Of a stretch of 16,557 nt of DNA, positions 1 through 6,309 are shown one piece after another. How positions within the stretch are numbered: the stretch's first letter is position 1; every line of letters begins with the position of its first letter. The position numbers and the translations under genes are program-made. This stretch comes from an uncultured Eubacterium sp. (GTDB lineage: Bacteria; Bacillota; Clostridia; Lachnospirales; Lachnospiraceae), in assembly GCA_900547255.1 (NCBI GenBank), contig URGC01000055.1:1-16557 (forward strand), in the 5' to 3' direction. The notes under the pieces were generated by a model that saw nothing but the letters and a program-made list of their open reading frames with translations, made no database searches and was not told where the DNA came from.

Positions 1-25
1 TCCACGTGTTCAGCCTAGTTCATAA

Positions 26-53
26 ATATGTGTCCAGGATTCTGGGTACATAT
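26..53. other. Near-perfect 12-bp inverted repeat upstream of the CAP lipoprotein gene
   Basis: Arms at 26-37 and 42-53 pair around a 4-base GATT loop; the two imperfect positions become G-U pairs in RNA, so the hairpin is continuous. No T-run follows, so it is not an intrinsic terminator for rightward transcription. It could be a protein-binding site, an RNA structure in a leader, or the tail end of something lying left of the window. No convincing promoter can be seen between it and the gene at 132. Confidence 0.4.
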
Positions 54-131
54 CAGTTAGTGATGCCCTTTATTTATAAGATGGAATAACAGTGAGAATT
101 TCTAAATAGTTACAGTCAAAGGGAGATTATC

Positions 132-887
132 ATGAGAAAAATTAAATTATTAGCAACAACAGCAATGATGACATTGGTATTAACAGGATGTGGTAATAAT
201 TCATCAACAGTTAATACATCAGATGTTAGTGAACAGAACACTACAACTAATATATCAGAAGAAACAAGAGAGCAGGAGACAACTACTCAACAGGAAATGA
301 CAACGCAGGAAGAGACAACTGAGGTAAGCACAATAGATAATTCTAAGCAGAGTGAGTCTGTTAAAGCAAAGGAAAAAGAACAGGAAACGATTGCAAAAGA
401 ACAGGAAGAGCCTAAGACAGCAGCAGTGCAGACAACAGAATCCACTCAGCCTAAGACTACAGCAGCATCCCGCGTTGTATCAGGTGATCCGGCGGCGCAG
501 GCAAAAATCAATATAGATTATTATCAGGAAGTGTTAACTTTGGTTAACCAGATAAGAGCGGAGGCAGGGGTAAGTCCGCTTACACTTGACACTACAATAT
601 GTTATGCGGCAACGACAAGAGCTATGGAGATGGATAATGCAAAAGTATTATCACATACAAGACCGAATGGTTCAAAGTATAGCACTGCATTAACTGCATA
701 TGGGATTAAATATAGTTCTTCGGGTGAGAATATCGCATCAGGTGCAAATAGTCCTGAAGATGTTGTAACTGGTTGGAAAAATTCTCCAGCTCATTATTCT
801 AATATGATAAAGAGTGATTTCAAAAAGCTAGGTGTGGGATTCAGCAATGCTAATGGCAGATATTGGGTACAGATGTTTACTGATTGA
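132..887 (+). CDS. CAP (SCP/PR-1-like) domain lipoprotein
   Basis: This is a surface lipoprotein of 251 residues. A signal peptide with lipobox LTGC puts the acylated cysteine at residue 20. Residues 21-125 are a low-complexity linker rich in Thr, Glu, Gln and Ser, the usual spacer across the wall. The CAP domain fills residues 130-251; His175 (SHTRPNG), the GEN motif with Glu199 and His221 (SPAHYSNM) match the conserved cleft residues of bacterial CAP proteins (YkwD/YlbC-like). It starts at the ATG preceded by GGGAG. The bacterial family has no single established function; wall or spore-coat roles are known for relatives. The domain ends at the natural CAP C-terminus (WVQMFTD), so it seems intact, but right after its stop codon lies a sorting-signal-like frame (884-1024). 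Family assignment is secure; the role is unknown. Confidence 0.9.
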   Translation: MRKIKLLATTAMMTLVLTGCGNNSSTVNTSDVSEQNTTTNISEETREQETTTQQEMTTQEETTEVSTIDNSKQSESVKAKEKEQETIAKEQEEPKTAAVQTTESTQPKTTAASRVVSGDPAAQAKINIDYYQEVLTLVNQIRAEAGVSPLTLDTTICYAATTRAMEMDNAKVLSHTRPNGSKYSTALTAYGIKYSSSGENIASGANSPEDVVTGWKNSPAHYSNMIKSDFKKLGVGFSNANGRYWVQMFTD

Positions 888-1024
888 TTGGTAAGACTGT
901 TTCTTTGCCTAAGACAGGAGATAGAGCTCCAATCGTTCCAATTGTACTTGTTCTTACAGAGGTGTATTTTATTTTAGTTTATCTCTATACTTTTTATGAG
1001 TACCTGCCGATAATAGATTTATAA
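884..1024 (+). pseudogene. Remnant of an LPXTG cell-wall sorting signal
   Basis: A frame that overlaps the CAP stop codon and has no start of its own reads GKTVSLPKTGDRAPIVPIVL, continuing into a hydrophobic, Tyr/Phe-rich stretch and then a stop. LPKTGD followed at once by a Pro- and Ile/Val-rich membrane segment is the typical layout of a sortase sorting signal in Clostridia. Here the expected basic tail is missing and a Glu interrupts the hydrophobic part, so it looks decayed. It is out of frame with the CAP gene. Either a wall-anchored gene was lost here and left its 3' end, or the CAP protein once continued into a sorting signal through a frame now broken. Confidence 0.5.
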
Positions 1025-1034
1025 CAAGAACACT

Positions 1035-1313
1035 TTGAAATATGTCCAAGGAGGGATTATTGCAGCAAATGGAATTTTTAGCGATTCAAGAGTGTATCCT
1101 GTTCAGACAATCAGTAATACTAAAGGCGTAAAACGTGATGGCACGAATGCCGGATATCAGGGAAACAGCCAGCAGGGTAATCGTTATTACGATATGAAGG
1201 TTAATGTTGGGACTACCCACATGGCGCCTGAAGACTGCTATACAGTTACTTACAACAATAACAGCCAGCTCCAGACATTTTACTACTGTCCACGTCATGA
1301 ATATACATACTGA
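1035..1313 (+). CDS. Hypothetical 92-residue protein or gene remnant
   Basis: An open frame from a TTG codon encodes 92 residues rich in Asn, Tyr, Gln and Thr, ending in a cysteine-containing tail (DCYTVTYNNN and YYCPRHEYTY). There is no signal peptide or membrane segment and I recognise no family; the composition resembles the end of a secreted or surface protein. The start is doubtful. The only good Shine-Dalgarno (AAGGAGGG at 1048-1055) lies inside the frame, is followed in frame by ATT codons, and has a TTG 4 bases away in another frame that opens only 23 codons. A terminator follows at 1339, so the 3' end of a real transcription unit is here. A decayed secreted gene is as likely as a working small one. 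Confidence 0.3.
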   Translation: MKYVQGGIIAANGIFSDSRVYPVQTISNTKGVKRDGTNAGYQGNSQQGNRYYDMKVNVGTTHMAPEDCYTVTYNNNSQLQTFYYCPRHEYTY

Positions 1314-1338
1314 TAACTGAACTAAACAAAGTTCTTAG

Positions 1339-1379
1339 AGCCTGTGCCAGTTGATATTATACTGGCACAGGCTTATTCT
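1339..1379 (+). terminator. Intrinsic terminator after the CAP/remnant region
   Basis: A perfect 12-bp GC-containing stem (arms 1339-1350 and 1362-1373, AGCCTGTGCCAG and its complement) with an 11-base AT-rich loop is followed by a short T-rich stretch (TTATTCT). It closes the transcription unit on its left and lies about 85 bp before the chemoreceptor promoter. Confidence 0.75.
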
Positions 1380-1458
1380 GTGGGTTCAGGAATGCTGCAG
1401 ACAGAAGCAGAATTGCAAAACATCAGGAAAAATTTGGTTTAATTGAGAGAAATCGGGA

Positions 1459-1487
1459 TTGACACATGTAAATATATAGATTATTCT
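1459..1487 (+). promoter_or_regulatory. Predicted sigma-A promoter of the chemoreceptor gene
   Basis: A perfect TTGACA (1459-1464) is separated by 17 bp from TATTCT (1482-1487). This gives a leader of about 85 bases before the ATG at 1581. I do not see the TAAA/CCGATA pattern of a flagellar sigma-28 promoter nearby, so control by the general sigma factor is more likely. Confidence 0.55.
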
Positions 1488-1538
1488 TTTTTGTGTGGGG
1501 ATAAAATTTAACAGGTGTTTTGTGCGCTTTTTACAAGG

Positions 1539-1569
1539 TCCCTCACAATAACTAATTGTATTAGAGGGA
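1539..1569 (+). promoter_or_regulatory. Leader hairpin that can sequester the chemoreceptor ribosome binding site
   Basis: TCCCTC (1539-1544) followed by ACAAT (1545-1549) can pair with ATTGT (1555-1559) and GAGGGA (1564-1569), leaving a 5-base loop and a 4-base bulge (1560-1563). The right arm contains the Shine-Dalgarno GAGGGAG for the ATG at 1581. Folding would therefore lower translation, and unfolding by temperature, a protein, a small RNA or a ligand would raise it. The pairing is directly visible; its function is inferred. Confidence 0.45.
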
Positions 1570-1580
1570 GATACAGAGAA

Positions 1581-2951
1581 ATGAAAAAACACATAGCATT
1601 TAAGATTATGCTGCCATTAATTATTATATTTGTTTTAACTTTGATGGTAAACATAAGTACCACAAGCCAGTTCCAGTCATTTAGAAGTGCTTGTCAGGAA
1701 ATTACTAATTCGACATCGGCAGATGTTCCACAACAGATACGTGACACAGCGGCAGGAATGTCAGACAGTATTACTGCTGGTTTATCAACTAATGGAATTA
1801 TATCATCATTACAGCTTGCGATGGTTATTGTGACAATTATTGTTACATATGTATCTGTTGTAAAGCCATTGCAGAAGACTCAGAAACAGCTTGATTCATT
1901 GATTGAAAAGCTGGAAAATAACGAGGGTAATCTGGAAGAGCGTATAGAGACTAAGAAGCAGGATGAGATTGGTCGTCTTATATTTGGAATCAACATGTTT
2001 CTTGATAAGCTTCAGGTTATTATGAAGAGAATTGAGGGACATTCTATTTCGTTAGATAGTTCATCAGGCAATATTTTACAGACTGTTTCATCATCTTCAA
2101 CAAGTGCGAATGAGCTTGCTGATGAGACAGGCAGACTTTGCAGTGAAATTGATGAGATATCAGAGGCTGTTGAGGCAATTTCACATGATATTAAGCTTTT
2201 AGAAGAGAATGGTACATCTATTGCTGATGCAAGTGCATCTGGTAAGGATTACACAGCCCAGATGAAGGATAGAGCGACTGAAATACAGTCTATGGCAGGG
2301 AGCAGCAAGCAAGCATCACAGCAGATTACTGCGTCACTTGAGGATGATCTTCGTACATCTGTTGAGAGCAGCAAGAGCGTTAATGCAATCAGAGACCTTA
2401 CAGATGAGATTTTATCAATAGCAAGCCAGACAAATCTTCTTGCACTTAATGCGTCTATAGAGGCAGCAAGAGCTGGTGAGGCAGGCAAGGGATTTGCGGT
2501 TGTCGCTGATGAAATCAGACAGCTTGCTGACAACAGCAGAAATACAGCTAACAGTATCCAGGAAATCAGCAACGAGGTTGTTACATCGGTTGAACAGCTT
2601 GCAGCATCATCAGACAAGCTTCTTAAGTATGTCACAACTAATGTGCTTGATGATTATGACAAGTTTGTTGCTGCATCACAGCAGTATACACAGGATGCCG
2701 ATACATTAGAGGGCATTATGACAGATTTTGAGAACAAGACAGAGACATTGCTTGATTCTTCTGCCCATGTAGGAGATAAGATTTTACAGATATCTGATAC
2801 AATTGACGAGGAAAAGGGCAGAGTATCAGCATTTTCAGATGCAGTTGATAAGCTTCTGTCCAATATGACAGATATTCAGGACTGCACGAATGTCAATGAG
2901 GGTGTATCTAATGATTTAAAGCAGGAGATTGCAAAGTTCAGCGTTATTTAA
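1581..2951 (+). CDS. Methyl-accepting chemotaxis protein with a minimal outer domain
   Basis: This is a 456-residue transmembrane chemoreceptor. TM1 covers about residues 7-25 and TM2 about 75-95, leaving only some 50 residues outside the membrane, too few for a standard Cache or four-helix ligand domain. A HAMP linker follows (about 96-148), then a cytoplasmic coiled coil whose tip (IASQTNLLALNASIEAARAG, about residues 280-299, then GKGFAVVADEIRQLA) is the universal CheA/CheW contact region of MCPs. The start is the ATG with GAGGGAG 11 bases upstream rather than an in-frame GTG at 1515. The gene stands alone with no che genes nearby. It may sense membrane or internal signals, or interact with other receptors. 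Function as a signalling receptor is secure; the signal is unknown. Confidence 0.92.
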   Translation: MKKHIAFKIMLPLIIIFVLTLMVNISTTSQFQSFRSACQEITNSTSADVPQQIRDTAAGMSDSITAGLSTNGIISSLQLAMVIVTIIVTYVSVVKPLQKTQKQLDSLIEKLENNEGNLEERIETKKQDEIGRLIFGINMFLDKLQVIMKRIEGHSISLDSSSGNILQTVSSSSTSANELADETGRLCSEIDEISEAVEAISHDIKLLEENGTSIADASASGKDYTAQMKDRATEIQSMAGSSKQASQQITASLEDDLRTSVESSKSVNAIRDLTDEILSIASQTNLLALNASIEAARAGEAGKGFAVVADEIRQLADNSRNTANSIQEISNEVVTSVEQLAASSDKLLKYVTTNVLDDYDKFVAASQQYTQDADTLEGIMTDFENKTETLLDSSAHVGDKILQISDTIDEEKGRVSAFSDAVDKLLSNMTDIQDCTNVNEGVSNDLKQEIAKFSVI

Positions 2952-3013
2952 GCAATTTTAAGCATGGCAGAATACATTTTGTGGTTGAAATACATGGTTG
3001 GCTTAATGTGAAT

Positions 3014-3069
3014 AAAAGCTGCGAAAAAATCCGGAAATTCCTTGGAATGTGGATTTTTTCGCAGCTTTT
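3014..3069. terminator. Bidirectional terminator between convergent chemoreceptor and lysozyme genes
   Basis: A perfect 19-bp stem (3014-3032 and 3051-3069; left arm AAAAGCTGCGAAAAAATCC) encloses an 18-base loop. It has A-tracts on one side and T-tracts on the other, so it can end transcription in both directions. A second, AT-rich 12-bp inverted repeat (3095-3106 with 3124-3135) lies between it and the lysozyme stop codon and may help halt leftward transcripts. Confidence 0.85.
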
Positions 3070-3142
3070 CTGATATAAAGAAAAAGTGTGGGTTTTTTGG
3101 ATTTTTATGAAAGATATGAGTGGAAAAATCCAAAATTCATGA

Positions 3143-4930
3143 TTATTCGAGGCTTGAGCCTGCGCCTGAACCAGACACTTTAGAAGCTACTTTGATAGTA
3201 AATTCTTTAGTAAGTGTCCCGTACAGAGGATCGTTGAAATATATCTTAACCTTATGGCTGCCATATGATATACGGTTTATCTTGTCTTTGGTTGTATATT
3301 TCTTGCCGTCTATGACTACATTAACAGAGTTGTCAACACCGAGACAGTTGATTGCATGGCACTGGTCGAGAAAGGCAGATGCTTTGCCGTAAGGAACTGT
3401 TATAGTGTCTGAGTCAAGCGATATATATGGTTCATACAAATCAATTGTGTAATTATCGTATGAGAACATCGCAACATTCATATCTGTGTAGTAGTTAATT
3501 CCTGGAACCGTATTAGTTACACCATACTGCCAGATATCATAATTGTAATCGAATTCTGGACCATCATCACCAGGCTTCCATTGCTTTTCTGTGTAGTAGT
3601 AATCTTTGAAGTAATATGCAAGCCATGTTTTGTATTTCTTGGTAAGTGAAGCGCCATCAACACGTCCAAGCCAGTCATTCTTGCAGAAATAAACCATAGG
3701 AGTGTATCCTGCGGCAGCTATTTTATCAGCAAATGTTGTGCAAATGTTTGTAAGCTGCTGGTTACTAATCTTTGCTTTGTTAACACGGTAGTTCTTGCCG
3801 GATTCCCAGTCAAATGCAACTGGATATGTTATCTTGTATTTCTGTATGAGGCTCAGACAGTAATCGGCTTCGGCAGATGCCTCGCTTGTTGTCTTTGCCT
3901 GTGAGAAGAAATATATTCCGACTTGAATGCCATTGGCAAGTGCACCAACGATATTCTGCTCAAATGCTGGGTCTTTGTAGAGTTTTCCGTCAGTTCCTAT
4001 AGAACGTCCACCACATTTGATGATTGCAAATGTTATGCCTGAATCCTTGACTCTCTTCCAGTCGATAGCTCCGTGGTCGCTCTGGTAATGCGACACATCA
4101 ACACCGAATGACATGTTAGATGTAAGAACCATAGGAACTGTGTCTGTTCCGTCTGATACGTCATCATTGGTATGCTCGTCTTCCTCTGCAACATTGGAAT
4201 CACTTCCGTCATCAGCTACTTTGCTGTTAGCAGCCTCGGCAGCGGCTTTCTCAGCAGCAGCGGCTTCTGCGGCTACCTGTGCTGCGGCAGCTTCCTCAGC
4301 GGCAATCTTTTCATTGAGTGCATTGGTGTAGCCCTCAAAATCAGGAACCTTATCAAGCGATGCCACAAGTGTCTGGTATGTATCGCTGTCTTCGAGATTT
4401 TCAAGAAGATGTGAAGCTATGGTATTCAGTGTCTTGAAATCAGAGAACACAAGGCTGTCACTATCTTTACTGCTAATCTGGCTGATTACATCCTTCTGGG
4501 AATCACTGATATATTGTTTTTCAGAAGAGCTGTTATCGCTAGTTGATGACATGCTGATAAATGGATTGATGTTGGTAATCAGGTCATCAACGCATGCCTT
4601 GGCAGAGTCGCTGTCTGTGTATACATCGAATACTACACGGAAATTTGTGTAGGATGTTTCAAGACTGCTTAACAGCTCACGCATTTTAGCTTTTTCCTCA
4701 GCACGGCGGCTGGCTTCTTCTGCGCTTTCTGTAGTCTGCTCAAGCATTTCCTGCTGAATTTGTGCATTGGCAATCTCTGCCTTTTTCTTGCTGTTATGGC
4801 TTAACACGACTGCGCATGTTCCACCGGCAAGAACGACTACGATAATTCCTGCCGCTATAAGCGTGTTGCTGTAGCGATACAGTAATTTTTTGATGCCACT
4901 ACGTTTTTTAGTAGCATTAGTGTCTTTCAT
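3143..4930 (-). CDS. Membrane-anchored GH25 muramidase (lysozyme)
   Basis: This 595-residue protein hydrolyses the beta-1,4 bond between N-acetylmuramic acid and N-acetylglucosamine in peptidoglycan. A basic N-terminus and one membrane segment (about 23-44) anchor it with the bulk outside. Residues 50-90 and 205-236 are charged and alanine-rich likely coiled coils; 237-266 is an acidic linker. The GH25 catalytic domain spans about 272-500, with Asp278 (FGVDVSHYQ), the DxE pair Asp374/Glu376 (AFDWES) and Asp483 (TDMNV) in the family's catalytic positions. A C-terminal domain of about 95 residues (505-590) looks like a beta-sandwich ending in a Gly/Ser tail. It starts at the ATG preceded by GGAAGGAAGA. 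There is no phage context, so a role in remodelling the cell's own wall is more likely than lysis. It lies downstream of the TauE-type gene on the same strand, 158 bp away, with no obvious functional link. Confidence 0.9.
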   Translation of the reverse strand: MKDTNATKKRSGIKKLLYRYSNTLIAAGIIVVVLAGGTCAVVLSHNSKKKAEIANAQIQQEMLEQTTESAEEASRRAEEKAKMRELLSSLETSYTNFRVVFDVYTDSDSAKACVDDLITNINPFISMSSTSDNSSSEKQYISDSQKDVISQISSKDSDSLVFSDFKTLNTIASHLLENLEDSDTYQTLVASLDKVPDFEGYTNALNEKIAAEEAAAAQVAAEAAAAEKAAAEAANSKVADDGSDSNVAEEDEHTNDDVSDGTDTVPMVLTSNMSFGVDVSHYQSDHGAIDWKRVKDSGITFAIIKCGGRSIGTDGKLYKDPAFEQNIVGALANGIQVGIYFFSQAKTTSEASAEADYCLSLIQKYKITYPVAFDWESGKNYRVNKAKISNQQLTNICTTFADKIAAAGYTPMVYFCKNDWLGRVDGASLTKKYKTWLAYYFKDYYYTEKQWKPGDDGPEFDYNYDIWQYGVTNTVPGINYYTDMNVAMFSYDNYTIDLYEPYISLDSDTITVPYGKASAFLDQCHAINCLGVDNSVNVVIDGKKYTTKDKINRISYGSHKVKIYFNDPLYGTLTKEFTIKVASKVSGSGAGSSLE

Positions 4931-5088
4931 ATTCTGTTTTTCTTCCTTCCCCCTATATGACTGGTTTTATTCCAATTGATTACTTTACTACAATAAAGAA
5001 AAGAATGCTATAGGGAATTGGTAAATCGTATAAAAAAACTTGCTATATGCAATGAAAAATTATTGATTGGAAATCCATATTACTCCAG

Positions 5089-5877
5089 TTATACTATCGC
5101 CATCGCTCCTGATAATAGAAGCAGTACATATGTAAGTTTCATGAACACATCCTGGGGGATTTTTTTAACGAGCTTTGTTCCGATAAATGTTCCAACAAAC
5201 ACAGGCACAACTCCGACAATAAGCAGCATAATGACATGTGTATTGAAATTACCGAGCATTATCTGTGTACCTGTCATGTAACAGCCTGTTGTAAGCCATA
5301 TCATAGCAATAGTTGCGCGGAATTCTTCTTTATCTTTTAGAACGGCGGCGGCGTATACTACAAGCAATGCTCCGCCAGATACGAACATGCCGTGTATTAT
5401 GCCGGCAGCCAGAAGAATTATGAGCATAAACCATTGAGGAAGTGATGCCTTTTTTGGTGAATTAATTGAATTGCTGTTATCATGTTCTGCAAGCATGTCA
5501 TTTTTTGAAGCTGCTTTGGATGTGCGGCTGAACAAAAGCTTTTTTATTGCAATTGCGATTATCATAATTCCATATAATATAAGAAGCTGGTGCAGTGGAA
5601 AGATTTCAAATATCTTGATGCCGGCAGCCATGCCGATTATCATGCAGATGAACATTTTGGCAAATTCTTTCCAGTTAATGTGCTTAAAGCCGGTGCAGAC
5701 AATCATCAGGCTTGAAATCTGTGCAATAGCATTAAGCAGGGCTTTGGCTTCGCCTACACCTATAAGTTTGATTGTTGGCGGCATGGATATCAGTGTTCCG
5801 GCAAATCCAGTTATCGCTTGCAGCAGATTGGCTCCAAACAATATAATAAAAACAATTAAATCCTTAATATTGAACAT
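5089..5877 (-). CDS. TauE/SafE-family anion exporter (probable sulfonate/sulfite exporter)
   Basis: This 262-residue integral membrane protein has about eight hydrophobic segments in two halves (roughly 5-115 and 145-262) joined by a polar loop (117-147). Each half opens with the family's glycine-rich motif: AITGFAGTLISMPP near residues 21-34 and HGMFVSGGALLVVYAA near 162-177. TauE/SafE proteins export sulfite, sulfonates or other organic anions. It starts at the ATG preceded by AGAGGAG. It is divergent from the aminotransferase operon, and its upstream region carries a version of the palindrome found before both rightward operons. I infer that it exports the end product of that operon; isethionate would fit a taurine route. 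The family is secure, the substrate is not. Confidence 0.85.
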   Translation of the reverse strand: MFNIKDLIVFIILFGANLLQAITGFAGTLISMPPTIKLIGVGEAKALLNAIAQISSLMIVCTGFKHINWKEFAKMFICMIIGMAAGIKIFEIFPLHQLLILYGIMIIAIAIKKLLFSRTSKAASKNDMLAEHDNSNSINSPKKASLPQWFMLIILLAAGIIHGMFVSGGALLVVYAAAVLKDKEEFRATIAMIWLTTGCYMTGTQIMLGNFNTHVIMLLIVGVVPVFVGTFIGTKLVKKIPQDVFMKLTYVLLLLSGAMAIV

Positions 5878-5918
5878 AATGACAAGCTCCTCTCAGATTT
5901 CTTTCATATTTAATAAGC

Positions 5919-5947
5919 ATTATAGCGTATATTTATCCATTGCATTT
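5919..5947 (-). promoter_or_regulatory. Predicted promoter of the TauE-type gene
   Basis: Read leftward, a perfect TATAAT box occupies 5924-5919. The -35 position (5947-5942, AAATGC) is far from consensus, and a palindrome starts at 5946, overlapping it. A strong -10 with a poor -35 and a binding site centred about 42 bp upstream of the likely start is the usual geometry of an activator-dependent (class II) promoter. Confidence 0.5.
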
Positions 5948-5963
5948 TGTGCACCAACACAAA
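5946..5963. promoter_or_regulatory. Operator-like palindrome upstream of the TauE-type gene
   Basis: TTTGTGCACCAACACAAA has 6-bp perfect arms around 6 central bases. It matches TTTGTGCATGAGCACAAA, an idealised form of the two other palindromes at 6086 and 13070, at 15 of 18 positions. A lone half site, TTTGTGCAT, occurs at 6006-6014. Probably bound by the PucR-type regulator encoded at 11867 (inference). Confidence 0.5.
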
Positions 5964-6085
5964 TAAATTCCCATAGAAGCATATTTACATTATATAGTAG
6001 AAATATTTGTGCATTCAGGCATTAATATTGGGATGGATTACATATAAACATATAAAATAGGTAAGAATCCGAAAAATCACTTGAC

Positions 6086-6105
6086 ATATGTGCATGAGCA
6101 CATAT
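6086..6105. promoter_or_regulatory. 20-bp palindromic operator of the aminotransferase operon
   Basis: ATATGTGCATGAGCACATAT has perfect 8-bp arms around ATGA. Its central 14 bases, TGTGCATGAGCACA (6089-6102), recur unchanged at 13071-13084 before the ABC-transporter operon. In both places the core is centred 29.5 bp upstream of the proposed -35 box. TTGACA (6081-6086) and TATAAA (6103-6108) flank it with a 16-bp spacer, so it might also cover an alternative promoter. The proposed binder is the PucR-type protein encoded at 11867. Confidence 0.7.
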
Positions 6106-6124
6106 AAACTTGGTAAGTAGTATA

Positions 6125-6153
6125 TTGAAAACATATATTGCATGTCATATTAT
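6125..6153 (+). promoter_or_regulatory. Predicted sigma-A promoter of the aminotransferase operon
   Basis: TTGAAA (6125-6130), 17 bp, TATTAT (6148-6153): each box is one base from consensus. Transcription would begin near 6160, about 150 bases before the first gene, with the operator centred about 64 bp upstream of the start, a class I activator position. The same spacing is found before the ABC operon. Confidence 0.65.
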
Positions 6154-6182
6154 GATGTCAACAATTAAATAGATGAACAAAC

Positions 6183-6232
6183 AAAGGCGTTTGAACTTAC
6201 CACGGGATGAGTGGGGTTCAGACGCTTTTTTG
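6183..6232 (+). terminator. Leader terminator (probable attenuator) of the aminotransferase operon
   Basis: A 14-bp stem with two G-U pairs (6183-6196 and 6216-6229) is extended by an inner CCAC/GTGG pair (6200-6203, 6211-6214). The 3' arm runs into TTTTTTG. It lies between the promoter and the first gene, and the only gene to its left is on the other strand, so it is not an ordinary operon terminator. The bases at the foot of the stem (ACAAAGGCGTTTG and CAGACGCTTTTTTG) are almost identical to those at 13162-13204. Transcription attenuation is inferred. Confidence 0.65.
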
Positions 6233-6309
6233 TTTATCTGTTTATAGCATAACATCCAGATGGGTCAGAACTAATGAGAATCTGGGAAGGATATAAGGAG
6301 GACAATAAT

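Larger units (their letters stand above)
5964..6309. other. Divergent regulatory region between TauE-type and aminotransferase genes
   Basis: This gene-free, very AT-rich stretch separates the leftward exporter from the rightward catabolic operon. Left to right it holds a half site at 6006-6014, a 20-bp palindrome at 6086-6105, a sigma-A-like promoter at 6125-6153, and a terminator-type hairpin at 6183-6232. A weak hairpin (CCAGAT 6256-6261 with ATCTGG 6280-6285) lies just before the ribosome binding site. I see no small gene in it. Confidence 0.7.

Noticed and set aside
1380..1580. A c-di-GMP (GEMM) riboswitch before the chemoreceptor, common in Clostridia
   Set aside because: The conserved GEMM core and tetraloop receptor are not seen; only the ribosome-binding-site hairpin is supported.
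3143..4930. GH25 lysozyme as a prophage endolysin
   Set aside because: No phage genes or holin nearby, and an N-terminal membrane anchor with long coiled-coil stalk fits a cell-surface enzyme instead.
5032..5052. Leftward terminator after the TauE-type gene (TTGC/GCAA followed by G and seven T)
   Set aside because: The stem is only four pairs. It may slow polymerase, but I cannot support it as a terminator, so it is unclear whether the exporter and lysozyme genes are co-transcribed.
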